Below, piece by piece: positions 63,101 to 64,000 of a DNA stretch of 64,000 bases. Within the stretch, counting starts at the first letter, position 1. Every line of letters begins with the position of its first letter. Origin of the DNA: Streptococcus sp. Marseille-Q0941 (lineage in GTDB: Bacteria; Bacillota; Bacilli; Lactobacillales; Streptococcaceae); contig NZ_CALSFO010000002.1 of the NCBI RefSeq assembly GCF_943736975.1, positions 152,925 through 216,924 on the forward strand. The letters run 5' to 3'. The notes beneath the pieces were generated by a model. It saw nothing but the letters and a program-made list of their open reading frames with translations. It did no database searches and had not been told where the DNA came from. The translations under genes were made by a program, and so were the position numbers.

Positions 63101-64000
63101 GATCTTGGAGCTTTACGCCAAATGGTGTGGATTATCAGTTTAAGTCAACTAATCCTGACTTCGTATTACCAGATCATATCATCAAGTTGACTCCGAAAAA
63201 TCCTTATGATTATAAACTGAATTCTAAGGAAGTAGTTGCGGAACAACCAAGTGAAACGACTTATGTTGATACAGCGAATAAAGTGACTTGGACATTTGCA
63301 GGATATGATAAAGAAAAAATCGTTGTAGCAGAAGGCAGACAGACTTTCCTTGGAAGCTGGGTACCTACTCCAAATCCAGAATATGTATTCAAATCTTCTA
63401 AAGCAGATGTTCCATTACCACAAAGTATTTTTGAAATGCTTCCAAATGATGAGGCTTCTTATCAGGTTGGTGACACCATTGTAGCCAAACAACCTGCTGA
63501 AGAATCAGTAGTTGAAGAAGAAAAAGACTATGTCTGGACCTTCAAAGGTTACGATCAGAAGAATGCGACCTATAATGGCAAGCGCGTGACATTTACGGGT
63601 ATCTGGGAAGTAACGCCTAGACCGCATTATGTAAGCTATACTTTTGTAAGCATTACGGCTGGTGTTGATTTGCCTGAATTTATCCAGAAGAAAGCACCAA
63701 AAGATAGCTCAAGCTATTACAACACGCAAAAAGTTGTACCAGAAGAGTTGACAACAAAGACTTATAAAGATGATGTTAACGATGGTACATGGACTTTTGA
63801 TGGTTACGATGCCAAAAGTAAGATTGTGAAAAAATCTGATTTGACTTTCACAGGTAAGTGGAAGTTTAAAGCCAACAAGTATCAAGCAAGTTACCGCTTC
63901 GAGAGTGAGACAGCAGGTAAGCAACTTCCAGCAGCTATCGCAGCATTGACCCCAAGCGACAGTACAACATATGTGAATGGTGACTATGTTACCGCTCAAC
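60121..64000 (+). CDS. large YSIRK surface protein with SHIRT-like repeats, cut by the window end
   Basis: An open frame of 1293 codons with no stop before the window end. Residues 1-43: YSIRK signal peptide (KYSIRKLSVATVSLAIGFLF, cleavage near VAHADE). Residues 44-155 are Ser/Thr/Ala/Gln-rich. A small helical domain (~157-225) precedes repeats of about 84-86 residues (some ~100), starting near 60823, 61078, 61741, 62044, 62302, 62572, 62878, 63136, 63388, 63640 and 63895, with a degenerate stretch at ~61340-61740. Each has the pattern YxFxSxTPGKxLP...DGTWTFxGYD...FTGTWxFTP, as in SHIRT domains that form rod-like stalks. The repeats are diverged (unlike 'high identity' arrays). An LPXTG anchor is expected beyond the window. 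AAAGGAGG lies 6 nt before the ATG. Role: adhesin or stalk, inferred. Confidence 0.85.
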   Translation, partial: MFFQDRKIKYSIRKLSVATVSLAIGFLFAPAAIGAGQVAHADELVATAQAENKSENQVSVGTSEPAKTETQETVSVTPSASVQVESKEAASTTAPALAQTETQGDNQASLKSATTEASQATDSTAFKNAQAATGASQPAAATAQPASVNASLNKSTLENYLKNLRSKDFSSKTDDSLEILNGVMAAADSVLQTATKQEEIDKIYRNLVNFVNSGLHDKNPKFIPDKDKTPHSALYEFESATPGKSVPLSLNYLKPEDTKIYKKGDKVKAIQPTETTYIENDGSGRWTFKGYDYDSQVIDKDDVFFTGKWEYTPTPYKATYRAINGSPGKTPPPYVANWSPEDKRRFAEGEVVKAQEFHWVFYTSEEFPNRKGYWALTGFDAPSKVANNGDVEFVGTWKYFEDVIVSYKAVNEQDWENFYKLPSSPKTSNYDKYRLPLPKEIKDLESKLYDYKLSLNQFDKRNEYLPKDILDTLAALYRYDEVQGVYKPFYDAEHEGNWTYEEDVVDLTFSRELERAATYGELPKVTMPLTFTFKPVPRKPTYEFVSGTAGKSLPAEINNLKPVYAPSEWTYMDRKTYPKGKDIVQSVKPLNDSYYDAVNGGTWNFSGYDFDKKPVSDWEHDGWNLKFTGTWTFTPGTYPENYKFVSKDPSLSLPEEITTYIPSTGKNYSNGDTVLATAPLKTTYMDFVNKGTWKFDGYDANSKVVNQDKVLFTGTWSFTPHRDKTVSFDFVSDTPGKTIPDDLKTQIPAPITTSPSDYSDNVYNAISYLYRYNDTENDGTWVPQQIPQQKEDVEKPADDEDSTYTVHWKFVPTKHSVYYDFYTDSKDDSGQDLYPPSTLFNLISDTREFVKGEKARVKMPSKTRFEDPDGRGTWIFDDYYEEDGQLSPRVKTVENADLVFKGKWILVPTDQTDTIYRLEYKFTNSTPAYPLPSKIRDMLPAGTDFVARADDYKDASRLDTSTVTVPTGTWTFHGFDADKYGKAIAGTNVKTITGSWSFTPNGVDYQFKSTNPDFVLPDHIIKLTPKNPYDYKLNSKEVVAEQPSETTYVDTANKVTWTFAGYDKEKIVVAEGRQTFLGSWVPTPNPEYVFKSSKADVPLPQSIFEMLPNDEASYQVGDTIVAKQPAEESVVEEEKDYVWTFKGYDQKNATYNGKRVTFTGIWEVTPRPHYVSYTFVSITAGVDLPEFIQKKAPKDSSSYYNTQKVVPEELTTKTYKDDVNDGTWTFDGYDAKSKIVKKSDLTFTGKWKFKANKYQASYRFESETAGKQLPAAIAALTPSDSTTYVNGDYVTAQ
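60823..64000 (+). repeat. diverged ~255-bp repeats encoding SHIRT-like domains
   Basis: About ten to eleven coding repeats, usual period 252-270 bp with two of ~305 bp. DNA identity between units is low; conservation is mainly at protein level (LP, W, GYD/GFD, FTG/FVGTW). Confidence 0.75.

Overview
The window is chromosomal DNA from a mitis-group Streptococcus (S. mitis, S. oralis, S. pneumoniae or a close relative). The evidence is YSIRK/LPXTG surface proteins, a choline-binding protein, a BgaA-type beta-galactosidase, spxB and lctO peroxide-forming oxidases, the copY-cupA-copA operon, and a gene order (gki-thyA-miaA-hflX-rnz; murD-murG-divIB-pyrF-pyrE; thiamine genes-cop-spxB; manA; degV; upp-clpP-livJHMGF-CBS protein-prfB) that I recall from pneumococcus-like genomes. 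No rRNA, tRNA, CRISPR array or complete insertion sequence was seen.

Layout. 1-9.0 kb: end of a PabB/PabC-type gene, a small hydrolase, a choline-binding protein with an Excalibur domain, glucokinase, thymidylate synthase, a DUF3042 micro-protein on the minus strand, then the overlapping operon miaA-hflX-unknown-rnz-SDR. 9.1-14.5 kb: an accessory spot. An ankyrin-repeat gene is cut in two by about 3.5 kb of AT-rich DNA that carries a 16-codon tail resembling the end of rpsI (ribosomal protein S9), a promoter, a 67-aa unknown gene, an ABC-2 exporter (ATPase plus two permeases) and a broken next gene. After the second ankyrin half comes a SMI1/KNR4 (SUKH) protein. 14.5-23.7 kb: a GH13 alpha-glycosidase and the giant cell-wall beta-galactosidase BgaA, both behind LacI/CcpA-type operators.

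23.9-30.5 kb: murD-murG-divIB, a PyrR-type attenuator with pyrF-pyrE, and lactate oxidase. 30.6-38.3 kb: a thiamine salvage block. Two near-identical promoter/TPP-riboswitch/terminator leaders precede tenA and the operon ykoE-ykoD-ykoC-tenA2-thiW-thiM-thiE. A third TPP riboswitch, on the minus strand, controls thiD. No de novo thiC or thiG is present, which fits import and salvage of HMP and thiazole. 38.4-43.5 kb: copper-responsive copY-cupA-copA behind two cop boxes, then spxB.

43.6-53.6 kb: a VOC protein, manA, a sodium-dependent transporter (minus), a TipA-like MerR regulator, a minus-strand group (Nudix, DUF1697, flavoprotein, DegV), then TetR, a dCMP deaminase, upp, clpP and ylbG. 53.6-58.3 kb: the branched-chain amino-acid ABC importer livJHMGF with a CodY box inside its promoter. 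58.3-58.7 kb: an array of seven imperfect 51-55 bp hairpin repeats. 58.8-64.0 kb: a CBS-domain protein, a truncated 5' fragment of prfB that keeps its programmed frameshift site, and a large YSIRK surface protein made of about ten diverged SHIRT-like repeats that runs off the window end.

The most unusual places are the ABC-exporter insertion with its rpsI tail (9.4-12.95 kb), the prfB remnant beside the adhesin (59.6-60.0 kb), the hairpin array after livF, and the duplicated TPP-riboswitch leaders. All family calls come from reading the translations. No database search was possible.
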